Positions 24,228 through 32,457 of a stretch of DNA of 64,000 nucleotides are shown here, piece after piece. The notes beneath the pieces were generated by a model. It worked only from the letters and a program-made list of their open reading frames with translations. It made no database searches and was not told the DNA's origin. Position numbers and translations under genes: made by a program. This stretch comes from an uncultured Bacillaceae bacterium (GTDB taxonomy: Bacteria > Bacillota > Bacilli > Bacillales > Caldibacillaceae): NCBI GenBank assembly GCA_937951955.1, contig CALGAD010000118.1:1-64000 (forward strand), written 5' to 3'. How positions within the stretch are numbered: position 1 is the stretch's first letter; each line of letters opens with the position of its first letter.

Positions 24228-26456
24228 ATGAAAGCTTGGGAAGGCTTTAAGCCTGGAAAATGGCAGGAAGAAGTAGACGTACGTGATTTTATCATGAAAA
24301 ACTTTACCCCCTATACGGGTGATGAAAGCTTCCTAGAAGGTCCCACAGAAGCAACGAAAAAACTTTGGGAACAAGTCATGGAATTATCGAAAAAAGAACG
24401 GGAAGCAGGTGGCGTGCTCGATGCCGATACAAAAGTTGTATCCACCATTACTTCCCATGGACCGGGTTATTTAGACAAAGACCTGGAAAAAATCGTTGGG
24501 TTCCAAACGGATAAACCGTTCAAACGTGCCTTAATGCCTTTCGGTGGAATTCGCATGGCGAAAAATTCACTGGCAGCCTATGGGTACGAACTTGATGAAG
24601 AAGTTGAACACATCTTCAACCACTGGCGGAAAACTCATAACCAGGGAGTATTCGATGTCTATACACCTGAGATGAGAAAAGCTCGCAGTAACGGTATTAT
24701 TACCGGTTTACCAGATGCTTACGGCCGTGGTCGGATTATCGGTGACTACCGTCGTGTAGCTCTTTATGGTGTTGACTTCTTAATTGAACAAAAAGAAAGA
24801 GATAAAGCTTATATTGGCGATGGTACGATGACAGAAGATGTCATTCGCGATCGCGAAGAACATACAGAACAAATTAAAGCATTACATGAATTAAAAGAAA
24901 TGGCTGCCTCATACGGTTACGATATTTCCAAACCAGCAACCAATGCCCGCGAAGCCATTCAATGGACCTATTTTGCCTACCTCGCAGCAATTAAAGAACA
25001 AAACGGTGCTGCGATGAGTCTCGGTCGTGTATCTACATTCTTAGATATTTACATAGAAAGAGACTTGCAAAGAGGTATCTTAACAGAAAAAGAAGCTCAA
25101 GAATTAATGGACCATTTCGTCATGAAATTGCGTCTCGTTAAGTTCATGAGAACTCCTGAATACAACCAGTTGTTCAGCGGTGACCCGACATGGGTAACGG
25201 AATCGATCGGTGGTATCGCCCTTGACGGACGTCCGTTAGTAACGAAAAACTCATTCCGTATCTTGCACACATTAGATAACTTAGGTCCTGCTCCGGAACC
25301 GAACTTGACTGTTCTCTGGTCAACAAAATTACCGGAAAACTTCAAGAAATACTGTGCAAAAATGTCCATTAAAACAAGTGCGATCCAGTATGAAAACGAC
25401 GATATCATGCGGGATATCTACGGTGATGACTATGGCATTGCTTGCTGTGTTTCCGCAATGAGAATCGGTAAACAAATGCAATTCTTCGGAGCCCGTGTAA
25501 ATATCGCAAAAGCCTTGCTCTATGCGATTAACGGTGGCGTTGACGAAATGTCAAAACAACAAGTCGGTCCTGCTTATGAGCCGATTACAAGTGAATACCT
25601 CGAATATGATGAGGTCATGGAAAAATACGATCGCATGCTTGACTGGTTATGTGAACTCTATGTCAACACATTGAACGTCATCCACTACATGCACGATAAA
25701 TACTGCTATGAACGCTTAGAAATGGCACTCCATGACCGCGAAGTATTACGGACCATGGCTTGCGGTATCGCAGGATTATCTGTAGCCGTTGACTCACTCA
25801 GTGCGATCAAATACGCTAAAGTAAAACCGATCCGGGATGAAGATGGTATCGCTGTTGATTTCGAAATCGAAGGCGACTTCCCGAAATATGGTAACAACGA
25901 TGATCGGGTTGACCAAATTGCGGTAGAACTCGTTAAAGAAATCATGAGAAAGATCAGCAGACACAAAACATATCGCAATGCTGTGCCAACTCAATCCATC
26001 TTAACGATTACATCCAACGTGGTTTACGGTAAGAAGACCGGTACGACACCGGACGGCCGGAAAGCTGGTGTGCCATTCGCTCCAGGTGCCAACCCGATGC
26101 ACGGACGTGACACCCACGGTGCTTTAGCATCCTTAACATCTGTTGCTAAATTGCCGTACGATTATTCACTGGATGGTATTTCCAATACCTTCAGTATTAC
26201 ACCACAAGCTCTCGGTCGCGAAGATGAAACGAAAGTATCCAACCTCGTTGGTATGTTAGATGGTTACTTCACAAAAGATGCCCACCATCTCAACGTGAAC
26301 GTACTCAACCGGGATACATTAATCGATGCGATGGATCATCCGGAGAAATACCCTCAATTAACCATTCGGGTATCTGGATATGCCGTTAACTTCATCAAGT
26401 TAACACGCGAACAACAAATCGATGTCATTAACCGTACATTCCACGAATCCATGTAA
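24228..26456 (+). CDS. pflB: Pyruvate formate-lyase (formate C-acetyltransferase)
   Basis: This 742-residue glycyl-radical enzyme converts pyruvate and CoA to acetyl-CoA and formate under anaerobiosis. The active-site pair Cys406-Cys407 lies in GIACCVSAMRIGKQ, and the radical Gly717 in RVSGYAV near the C-terminus. Both are intact, with full family length. AAGGAGG precedes ATG 24228. Its activase gene pflA is downstream on the same strand but 274 nt away, with RNA hairpins between. A Rex-like operator stands over the predicted start of transcription, consistent with redox control. Confidence 0.97.
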   Translation: MKAWEGFKPGKWQEEVDVRDFIMKNFTPYTGDESFLEGPTEATKKLWEQVMELSKKEREAGGVLDADTKVVSTITSHGPGYLDKDLEKIVGFQTDKPFKRALMPFGGIRMAKNSLAAYGYELDEEVEHIFNHWRKTHNQGVFDVYTPEMRKARSNGIITGLPDAYGRGRIIGDYRRVALYGVDFLIEQKERDKAYIGDGTMTEDVIRDREEHTEQIKALHELKEMAASYGYDISKPATNAREAIQWTYFAYLAAIKEQNGAAMSLGRVSTFLDIYIERDLQRGILTEKEAQELMDHFVMKLRLVKFMRTPEYNQLFSGDPTWVTESIGGIALDGRPLVTKNSFRILHTLDNLGPAPEPNLTVLWSTKLPENFKKYCAKMSIKTSAIQYENDDIMRDIYGDDYGIACCVSAMRIGKQMQFFGARVNIAKALLYAINGGVDEMSKQQVGPAYEPITSEYLEYDEVMEKYDRMLDWLCELYVNTLNVIHYMHDKYCYERLEMALHDREVLRTMACGIAGLSVAVDSLSAIKYAKVKPIRDEDGIAVDFEIEGDFPKYGNNDDRVDQIAVELVKEIMRKISRHKTYRNAVPTQSILTITSNVVYGKKTGTTPDGRKAGVPFAPGANPMHGRDTHGALASLTSVAKLPYDYSLDGISNTFSITPQALGREDETKVSNLVGMLDGYFTKDAHHLNVNVLNRDTLIDAMDHPEKYPQLTIRVSGYAVNFIKLTREQQIDVINRTFHESM

Positions 26457-26485
26457 TGTACGATCCGAGGCGCCTGATCTCCCTT

Positions 26486-26525
26486 CTGAAGATCGATTGA
26501 TCCCATGGATTAATCAAATCTTCAG
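26486..26525 (+). repeat. Long RNA hairpin after pflB
   Basis: CTGAAGAT (26486-26493) pairs with ATCTTCAG (26518-26525), and inside it GATTGATCC (26495-26503) pairs with GGATTAATC (26507-26515). Two GGCGCC boxes (26469, 26532) flank it. No T run follows, so it may protect the 3' end of pflB mRNA rather than terminate. Confidence 0.65.
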
Positions 26526-26647
26526 GGGCCTGGCGCCTGATATCTCAATAAATCGATATTCACTTTTTCAAACCCCTGGGTTAAAAAGGAATCAAGTGCC
26601 TTTGCTTTGGCAACTGCAAGAATACGATTCTCCAGTACTTTTCCCAT
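26522..26647 (-). CDS. Possible antisense 41-residue ORF between pflB and pflA
   Basis: On the minus strand, ATG 26647 follows GGCGGTGAGTG and opens 41 codons (MGKVLENRILAVAKAKALDS, then FLTQGFEKVNIDLL). It loosely resembles the first helices of a TetR-type regulator but is far too short. It overlaps both hairpins. It is probably fortuitous or a relic, and is listed because nothing else explains its protein-like composition. Confidence 0.15.
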   Translation of the reverse strand: MGKVLENRILAVAKAKALDSFLTQGFEKVNIDLLRYQAPGP

Positions 26648-26653
26648 CACTCA

Positions 26654-26690
26654 CCGCCTGGGCACAATATTCGTGTTCAGGCGGATTTTG
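26654..26690 (+). terminator. Terminator-like hairpin ahead of pflA
   Basis: CCGCCTG (26654-26660) pairs with CAGGCGG (26678-26684), with inner CAC/GTG pairs, followed by ATTTTG. The T run is weak, so partial read-through into pflA is expected, which would set a high PflB to PflA ratio. Confidence 0.5.
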
Positions 26691-26730
26691 ATATAAAAAG
26701 CCCTATCCTAAATAAGAAAGGTAGATTCAT

Positions 26731-27474
26731 ATGGTAACAGGACGCGTTCACTCAGAAGAAAGCTTCGGCGCCGTAGATGGTCCGGGTATTCGTTACGTAC
26801 TCTTTTTAGCTGGCTGTCCGCTTCGCTGTCTTTACTGTCATAATGCCGATACGTGGAAAATGTCGAACGGCAAAGAAATGACCGTTGAAGAAGTTCTGGA
26901 ACGGGTTAAATCTTACATCCCCTTCTATGAAGCTTCTGGCGGCGGTATAACAGTGAGTGGCGGTGAAGCTTTATTACAAATCGGTTTTCTCACGGAATTA
27001 TTTAAACAGTGTAAAGCGGAAGGAATTCATACTTGTCTTGATACATCCGGTGCCACCTTTTCCCGGCGACCTTCCTATTTAAAAAAATTAGACGAATTGT
27101 TGAAATATACCGATCTCATTTTGCTCGATTTAAAACATATCGATAGTGAAAAGCATAAATTTTTGACCGGTCAAAATAATGAGCATATTTTAGATTTTGC
27201 CCGGTACTTAGCAGAAAAGCAAATTCCCGTCTGGGTCCGCCATGTTTTAGTACCGACGATCACAGATTATGATGAATATTTAAACCGTCTCGCAGATTTT
27301 ATTAAAACGCTTGACAATGTGGAAAAAATTGAAGTTCTCCCATATCACAGACTTGGTGCATACAAATGGGAACAATTAGGTCTGGAATATAAATTAAAAG
27401 ACGTGGAACCTCCAGAAAAAGAACGGGTAGAAAACGCCGAGAAGATTTTAAATGCAGCCCTTGTCTCCTCTTAA
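26731..27474 (+). CDS. pflA: Pyruvate formate-lyase activating enzyme
   Basis: This 247-residue radical-SAM activase generates the glycyl radical on PflB. The 4Fe-4S cluster motif is CPLRCLYC (Cys29, Cys33, Cys36), followed by the GGE motif VSGGEALLQ and LLDLKHIDSEKHKFLTGQ typical of PflA. A binding site GAAAGGTAG lies upstream of ATG 26731. It is paired with pflB but separated by a structured spacer, and ends in a clear terminator. Confidence 0.95.
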   Translation: MVTGRVHSEESFGAVDGPGIRYVLFLAGCPLRCLYCHNADTWKMSNGKEMTVEEVLERVKSYIPFYEASGGGITVSGGEALLQIGFLTELFKQCKAEGIHTCLDTSGATFSRRPSYLKKLDELLKYTDLILLDLKHIDSEKHKFLTGQNNEHILDFARYLAEKQIPVWVRHVLVPTITDYDEYLNRLADFIKTLDNVEKIEVLPYHRLGAYKWEQLGLEYKLKDVEPPEKERVENAEKILNAALVSS

Positions 27475-27504
27475 AAATAGATTCGTCATTTCCCCCCCTT
27501 ATTG

Positions 27505-27542
27505 AACTGCTGCTTTCCAGAAGGAATTGCAGCAGTTTTTTA
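27505..27542 (+). terminator. Terminator of pflA
   Basis: AACTGCTGC (27505-27513) pairs with GCAGCAGTT (27529-27537), with a T run to 27542. It overlaps the last codons of the converging SIMPL gene. Confidence 0.85.
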
Positions 27543-28181
27543 ATGAAATCGGTAGCAAAAGACAGCTTCTACAACAGCAATAACAACTAGAGTTCCCGGT
27601 TCAAAGGATGTTGCCTCTGTTACTTGATACATTTTTCCGCCATAGGGAATGGGAGTTTGATCAAGAGTGATCTCTACTACTCTCACAGGAATTGGATAAA
27701 TCGGCATGCCCGCTCCTTTTGCTAAAACAAGGGCCTTTTCCCGGGAGTCCTCTACCGCCTTCTGTAATGCTTGCCGGTAATATCTCTTTCTTTCCTCTGT
27801 TTCAAAGCGAATATTAAATATTTGGTTAGCGCCACTTTGAATCGCCGTATCTACAACAAGCCCAATTTTCTCGATATCTTTTACCTTCACCGTTATTAAG
27901 TGAAGCACTTCATAGCCCCGAAGAACCTGTTTCCCATCGACAAAATCATAAACATTTTGAATCGTATATTCTTCAGTCTGGATATTCCCTCGTTCAATCC
28001 CTAACTCCAGCAATGCTTGCACGACTCGTTCTGAAACTTTCCTGTTTTCTGTTTGCGCCGTTTGCAAATTGGGATGCTCTGACAACATCCCGATGGTAAT
28101 AGTAGCCATATCGGGTATGACCTGCATCCTTCCTTCCCCACGAACTTTAATTCCTGGCCCCATTGCAAAACAATGATTCAT
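27540..28181 (-). CDS. SIMPL (DUF541) domain protein
   Basis: This 213-residue SIMPL-domain protein is related to the oxidative-stress/BP26-like family. Landmarks are IKVRGEGRMQVIPDMATITI at the N-terminus, a central QNVYDFVDGKQVLRGYEV, and FNIRFETEERKRYYRQALQK then AVEDSREKALVLAKGAGM. Function is unclear; relatives form channel-like or periplasmic assemblies, but no signal peptide is obvious here. ATG 28181 has GGGGTGAAGG upstream, better than a start at 28256, which would overlap a plus-strand remnant. Confidence 0.75.
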   Translation of the reverse strand: MNHCFAMGPGIKVRGEGRMQVIPDMATITIGMLSEHPNLQTAQTENRKVSERVVQALLELGIERGNIQTEEYTIQNVYDFVDGKQVLRGYEVLHLITVKVKDIEKIGLVVDTAIQSGANQIFNIRFETEERKRYYRQALQKAVEDSREKALVLAKGAGMPIYPIPVRVVEITLDQTPIPYGGKMYQVTEATSFEPGTLVVIAVVEAVFCYRFH

Positions 28182-28235
28182 TCCTTCACCCCAAAACAGT
28201 TTATCTATTAATAAATATGCTGTATTGTTTGTTTT

Positions 28236-28442
28236 ATGTTCAAAGGTGAACTTCATTTTGCTACCAAAAATAAACTTGAAGAATCAATTGTTTCCAATGA
28301 TCCAAGTGCACGGGGAATTTGAGGCGAGGTTCGGTTTTATCTGAATGAAGCATCAGGAAAATGGACCAAGTTTACTGTTCAATTTGACCCGGTTTTCGCG
28401 CACTTGCTTCCAGGGAAACCGCCGATTATCCAACATATATGA
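28236..28442 (+). pseudogene. CHRD-like small gene with in-frame stop
   Basis: From ATG 28236 the frame reads MFKGELHFATKNKLEESIVS to ARGI, meets TGA at 28320-28322, then continues in the same frame as GEVRFYLNEASGKWTKFTV up to a TGA at 28440. The layout (LEES..., G-V-F-L-E) loosely resembles the start of a CHRD domain, but the identification is weak. A single nonsense codon breaks it. It fills most of the 307-nt gap between the SIMPL gene and the amino-acid ABC operon. Confidence 0.35.
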
Positions 28443-28454
28443 TGATTGAAAATA

Positions 28455-28490
28455 ATAAAAAAGCCTTAGACTCCAATGAATCTAAAGCTT
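28455..28490 (-). terminator. Terminator of the amino-acid ABC operon
   Basis: Stem AAGC-TTAGA / TCTAA-GCTT (28461-28490, with small bulges) is followed on the minus strand by TTTTTT. It overlaps the stop codon of the ATPase gene. Confidence 0.75.
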
Positions 28491-29211
28491 ATAATACCTT
28501 CGCTAAAAAATCTTGTGCCCTGCTCGTTTTTGGCGTCTGGAAAAATTCCTTCGGTTCGCCCTCTTCCATGATCACACCGTCATCCATAAATAAAATGCGG
28601 TTGGCGACTTCCTCGGCAAATTTCATTTCATGAGTGACGACAACCATCGTCATTCCCGTATCCACTAAATCTTTCATAACATCAAGCACTTCTTTGACCA
28701 TTTCCGGGTCCAGCGCAGAAGTCGGTTCATCGAACAGCATGATTTCCGGTTCCATTGCAAGGGCCCGGGCTATCGCTACCCGCTGTTTCTGTCCTCCTGA
28801 TAGTTGGGCCGGATAACTTGTTACTTTATTGGAAAGGCCGACTTTGGCCAACATTTCTTTTCCTTTTTCTTCTGCTTCCTGTCGCGAGAATTTCTTGACG
28901 ATTCGAAGAGCGTAGCTGACGTTATCGAGAGCCGTCATATGTGGAAAGAGATTGAACTGCTGGAAGACCATTCCGATATTTTTTCGGACTTCCATAATAT
29001 TTACCTTCCGATCGGTGATTTCTTTCCCATTAATCCAAATCTTGCCCGATGTTGGTTGTTCCAGCAGGTTAAGACATCGTAAAAAGGTTGATTTCCCCGA
29101 TCCGGAAGGACCGATAATAGCGACGACTTCACCTTTTTCAATAGTCGTAGATATGTCTTTTAACACGAGATTTTTGCCGAATTTTTTTGCGAGTTTTTCA
29201 ACTTTAATCAC
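28489..29211 (-). CDS. Polar amino-acid ABC transporter ATP-binding protein
   Basis: This 240-residue importer ATPase of the GlnQ/HisP class has Walker A GPSGSGKST, a Q-loop MVFQQFNLFPHMTALDN, signature LSGGQKQRVAIARALA, Walker B IMLFDEPTSALDPE, and switch VTHEMKFAEEVA. It overlaps the permease gene by 8 nt and is the last gene of a binding protein-permease-ATPase operon. Confidence 0.93.
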   Translation of the reverse strand: MIKVEKLAKKFGKNLVLKDISTTIEKGEVVAIIGPSGSGKSTFLRCLNLLEQPTSGKIWINGKEITDRKVNIMEVRKNIGMVFQQFNLFPHMTALDNVSYALRIVKKFSRQEAEEKGKEMLAKVGLSNKVTSYPAQLSGGQKQRVAIARALAMEPEIMLFDEPTSALDPEMVKEVLDVMKDLVDTGMTMVVVTHEMKFAEEVANRILFMDDGVIMEEGEPKEFFQTPKTSRAQDFLAKVL

Positions 29212-29863
29212 TCTGTCTTAACCTCCGTTCAATCGCTCTGCCAATCTTCGATAAAATAAATACCATAATCCAGTAAATAAAGCCGACAAATATGAGCGGT
29301 TCAAAACTCCGATAAATATTCGCTTCAACAATTTGTGCCCGGCGCATCAAGTCTAAATAACCAATCGTTGAAACGAGGGAAGATTCTTTTGTTAAGGTAA
29401 TAAATTCATTGATTAATGCCGGTAAAATATTTTTAAACGCTTGCGGCAGGATGATATTGAGCATCATCGGTCGGTAAGGAATAGCCAGGGCCAGAGCTGC
29501 TTCTCTCTGACCCTTATCAACAGCCATAATCCCCGCCCGGATAATTTCGGATACATAGGCTCCTGAATTCAAACCGAACGCCAGGATTGCCGAAACAAAT
29601 GCAGGTGTATTATAACCCGTTAATTGCGGAATCGCATAGTGGATTAACATCAACTGTAACAGGAGCGGGGTTCCCCGGAAAATGGATGTATACCCGTTAG
29701 CAATCCCTTGTAAAATTTTGTTGTTGGAGATTTTACATATAGCCAGGATCGTCCCTAATAGTAAACCTATGAGAATCGAAACACTAACAAATTGTAACGT
29801 TGTCCAAATGCCTTCTAATATAAATGGAATATAGCTGATGATCGTAGAAAAGTCTAAATTCAT
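29204..29863 (-). CDS. Polar amino-acid ABC transporter permease
   Basis: This 219-residue inner-membrane subunit of the HisM/GlnP group has about five helices. The EAA-loop contacting the ATPase is REAALALAIPYRPMMLNIIL, and the N-terminal TTLQFVSVSILIGLLLG is typical. It is the second gene of the operon, with a 29-nt gap after the binding protein. Only one permease is present, so it presumably homodimerises. Confidence 0.92.
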   Translation of the reverse strand: MNLDFSTIISYIPFILEGIWTTLQFVSVSILIGLLLGTILAICKISNNKILQGIANGYTSIFRGTPLLLQLMLIHYAIPQLTGYNTPAFVSAILAFGLNSGAYVSEIIRAGIMAVDKGQREAALALAIPYRPMMLNIILPQAFKNILPALINEFITLTKESSLVSTIGYLDLMRRAQIVEANIYRSFEPLIFVGFIYWIMVFILSKIGRAIERRLRQSD

Positions 29864-29892
29864 GGTTGTTTATGCCCCCGGTTCCCTCTTCT

Positions 29893-30675
29893 TTATTCCT
29901 CGGTTAGTTTCCACTTCTCTTTTAACTCCTGTAATGTGCCGTCTTCTTGAAACTTCTGTAATACTTCATCAACTTTTTCCTTTAGTTCGCTTCCTTTTGG
30001 AAAGGCAATAGCCATTCCTGGAGTACTGGTTGTCGGATCATCAAAACCAGTAATATCATGTTCAGCGATTATGCCCAGGGCTACTTCTTTATCCAGATAA
30101 CCGACATCAATTCTTCCCGTAATTAATTCCTGAATCAGGACATTGGCAGTATCGAGTTTTTTCACTTCAAAACCGTATTCTTCACTCAACAGATCCGCAC
30201 CTTCTTCTTGTATTGTCCCGAGTTGGACGCCGACGATTTTGCCCTGTAAATCATCTAACGAATCAATTCCGGAATCTTTTTGCACGATAAACATTTCTCC
30301 GGAACGGTGGTATTCAATGGAAAAATCAACATTTTTCTTTCGCTCTTCGGTAGCGCTCATCCCGGCCATCACCATATCCACACGATTGGCCTGAAGTGCG
30401 CCAATGAGGCCATCGAAGTTCATATCTTCAATCTCTAATTCATAGCCTAACTCTTCTGCAATTAAATGGGCCAGATCAATATCAAAGCCGGCAAAGTTTC
30501 CTTCTTCATCGAAAAATTCAAAGGGTTTAAAATCCGCGGATGTGGCCATTTTCAATACCTTTTTTCCATCTTCTTCTGCACCACCTGTTCCGTTACTAGC
30601 TTCACCTTGCGAACAACCGGCAAACAAAATCAATCCGATACTAATAACGAAAAAGAAATAAAACCACTTTTTCAT
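29893..30675 (-). CDS. Amino-acid ABC transporter substrate-binding lipoprotein
   Basis: This 260-residue family 3 solute-binding protein has a lipoprotein signal with lipobox LFAGC (Cys21), then a Gly/Ser/Glu linker. The mature domain has KMATSADFKPFEFFDEEGNF, FAGFDIDLAHLIAEELG and YLDKEVALGIIAEHD. The ligand is probably a polar amino acid (glutamine, arginine or cystine), not resolvable here. ATG 30675 with GGGAG upstream gives a proper signal peptide; in-frame ATGs further upstream do not. It is first in its operon. Confidence 0.9.
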   Translation of the reverse strand: MKKWFYFFFVISIGLILFAGCSQGEASNGTGGAEEDGKKVLKMATSADFKPFEFFDEEGNFAGFDIDLAHLIAEELGYELEIEDMNFDGLIGALQANRVDMVMAGMSATEERKKNVDFSIEYHRSGEMFIVQKDSGIDSLDDLQGKIVGVQLGTIQEEGADLLSEEYGFEVKKLDTANVLIQELITGRIDVGYLDKEVALGIIAEHDITGFDDPTTSTPGMAIAFPKGSELKEKVDEVLQKFQEDGTLQELKEKWKLTEE

Positions 30676-30919
30676 AACTCGCTCTCCCATCCTTTCTGCA
30701 TATTTATTCATTGAAATTTATTTTTATAAAAATATATGTATATTTATAACATAACATTTATTTTTATGCAATAAATTTTTTTCAGGCTTTCAATGTATTT
30801 GTTTAGAACAAGCCTGAAATCGATACAATTTTTCCACTCTATGCCAGTGGTCCAGTCCTTTTTTGTCTCCATTCATATGTTGTGTTAGGAACGAAATCCC
30901 GTGAAAGGAGTATATTTCA

Positions 30920-31177
30920 GTGTCCATTCCTTATTATTTCGATCGTTGTTCCAAAAATATCGGCAGACCATGTACGATTCGGACAATGGACGGAGGCATT
31001 CATCGGGGAATCATCACCCGGGTGACACCCACCCATGTTTATTTACGTCCTCTCCCGTCAAGAAGATATGGCAACCAGCCCTATTACGGTTATGGCTTCT
31101 GGGGATTCGGATTAGGTTTAGGAATCGGCATTGCTCTGGGAGCAATCATCGGCATCTCGTTTGCCTGGTGGTGGTAA
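30920..31177 (+). CDS. Small Gly-rich membrane protein with Sm-like N-terminus
   Basis: The protein has 85 residues from GTG 30920, with a strong GAAAGGAG. The N-terminal half (IGRPCTIRTMDGGIHRGIIT then RVTPTHVYLRPL) has the pattern of a small beta-barrel of Sm/LSm type: a strand, DG turn, G-I strand, then hydrophobic strand. A Tyr/Gly-rich linker precedes a C-terminal membrane helix (LGLGIGIALGAIIGISFAWWW, residues about 64-85). Function is unknown, and the fold assignment is inference from pattern only. Similar short proteins occur in Bacillus. Confidence 0.55.
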   Translation: MSIPYYFDRCSKNIGRPCTIRTMDGGIHRGIITRVTPTHVYLRPLPSRRYGNQPYYGYGFWGFGLGLGIGIALGAIIGISFAWWW

Positions 31178-31230
31178 ATAAATTCTTCTGCATACATGGC
31201 AAGATATAATAATGAAGAAAAAATAACTAA

Positions 31231-31352
31231 GGGGCTGTCCAAAAAGTCGTATTTTCGACTTTTGGATGCCCCTTTTGTTTGTTCAAGAACCTTGATAAAT
31301 CAACATTCTGGTTTAGTTCAACTTGAAATAATTTTACTTTTTGGACAGCCCC
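31231..31352 (+). mobile_element. 122-bp MITE-like element, copy 1
   Basis: The element begins GGGGCTGTCCAAAAAGT and ends with its complement ACTTTTTGGACAGCCCC. The left end also folds on itself, since GTCG-tattttc-CGAC and GGGGC...GCCCC pair over about 42 nt. There is no coding capacity. Near-identical copies lie at 48468 and 52380 (the last inverted). The termini resemble those of IS1182-group insertion sequences, so it is probably a non-autonomous derivative (inference). It lies 53 nt past the stop codon of the preceding gene. Confidence 0.85.
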
Positions 31353-31433
31353 TATTTTATTTACAACTCATATATTGAATTTTTTAAAAATGTTGTAACA
31401 TTGCTTTTACTATAGGGAGTGAAATAGGCGAAA

Positions 31434-31691
31434 TTGCTTCCACATTTTATTAAATTAGAGATTGGGATCGATAGACTCGAGATAAGAACTTTACCTAAAC
31501 CTCATTGCTATGCCGTCGGCGCTCCGGACGTTATGCCAATTAAGGAGTTTTATAAAGGCACTTTTGAGGAAATCTCTATTTTCTTTCACCCATTTATTAA
31601 GCCGGTATCCATTGATTACGATTTATTTGTTCCCGATACGTTCCAAACTGGAACGAAATTAAGAAGAAGTGTGAATTGCTTGCTCATATAA
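31434..31691 (+). CDS. Uncertain 85-residue ORF or gene fragment
   Basis: The ORF starts at TTG 31434 with GGGAG about 13 nt upstream. It encodes LEIGIDRLEIRTLPKPHCYA then VGAPDVMPIKEFYKGTFEEI and a tail YDLFVPDTFQTGTKLRRSVN. Composition looks protein-like in the first 55 residues, but I do not recognise a family. It may be a fragment of a longer lost gene. Confidence 0.3.
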   Translation: MLPHFIKLEIGIDRLEIRTLPKPHCYAVGAPDVMPIKEFYKGTFEEISIFFHPFIKPVSIDYDLFVPDTFQTGTKLRRSVNCLLI

Positions 31692-31765
31692 ATGGTTAAC
31701 GATAACATAAAAATTGCAAGAAGTACCAATTGCTCAAGGAGTTGGTTAATAATGGAGGAATCCAA

Positions 31766-31930
31766 TTGCAGTGCGGTGCAAAATGCTTTATCGTCGAAAT
31801 GATCGTTGATGGAAAAAAGATTGTTCAAAAAGTTAATGCACGAACCCCTATCAATGCCCGAAAAACCATTCGTGCAACATTTGGTAAAAACACGCCCATT
31901 CTTTCGGTTAAAGAAGCCGTTTCAAAATAA
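31766..31930 (+). CDS. 54-residue conserved-looking small protein, unknown
   Basis: The start is TTG 31766 with GGAGG 7 nt upstream. The product IVEMIVDGKKIVQKVNARTP then INARKTIRATFGKN and ILSVKEAV reads as a compact beta-beta-alpha-beta protein. The pattern (DGK-turn, NARTP, ARK, ILSV) seems like a genuine small Bacillus protein, but I cannot name it. It is followed by a structured RNA/terminator at 31950-32036. Confidence 0.5.
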   Translation: MQCGAKCFIVEMIVDGKKIVQKVNARTPINARKTIRATFGKNTPILSVKEAVSK

Positions 31931-31949
31931 ATATAAAAATAAATATAAT

Positions 31950-32036
31950 AGAAGCCGGGAAATTTTTTGCACGATTGAAGTACAGTCCGTCTATGAACTC
32001 TACTGTATTTTTTATCCTGGCTTCTTTACTTTTTTC
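31950..32036 (+). terminator. Large branched hairpin with T-rich tail
   Basis: AGAAGCCGGGA (31950-31960) pairs with TCCTGGCTTCT (32015-32025), one mismatch. Inside, TACAGT (31981-31986) pairs with ACTGTA (32002-32007). A T-rich run follows. It ends the 54-residue gene's transcript but is larger than a normal terminator. The rest of 32037-32389 shows no gene. Confidence 0.55.
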
Positions 32037-32389
32037 ATCGATTGGTCTACCCGAAAATTTTATAATTATATACATGACGATTACATCTTTTCCTCTGTCC
32101 TCCTGCTACGAAATTGAACACCACTCCCAAAAATGAACTCCACGAAAACGAAAAAGAACACAGGGATTTATTGGAAATACTTAAAAGAATACTTTCCAAA
32201 AGGTGAATGCAAAATATAAAAGAATCATCTCTTAACAGTTAACAATTGCTAAAAATACATCAAACAGACATCTGATACTGAGTTCTTTTTATTCTTATTG
32301 TAGGAATTCCAACTATTCCCAATTATGTTCCGGAAATCATTCTCTGCAGGAAAGTATTACTAGTACATGAAATTTTTTTAAAAAAATCG

Positions 32390-32418
32390 TTCAAATTGCT
32401 CAATATTTAACGTATAAT
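32390..32418 (+). promoter_or_regulatory. Sigma-A promoter of the Ca2+ ATPase gene
   Basis: TTCAAA (32390-32395), a 17-nt spacer and a perfect TATAAT (32413-32418) lie about 40 nt before the start codon. Confidence 0.7.
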
Positions 32419-32457
32419 TATCTATGTAAAAATTTTATTAAAACTGGAGTGTGATTG

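Noticed and set aside
31806..32117. Plus-strand ORF of 103 residues
   Set aside because: It overlaps the better-supported 54-residue gene in another frame and then runs through the hairpin and T-rich region; its composition is not protein-like.
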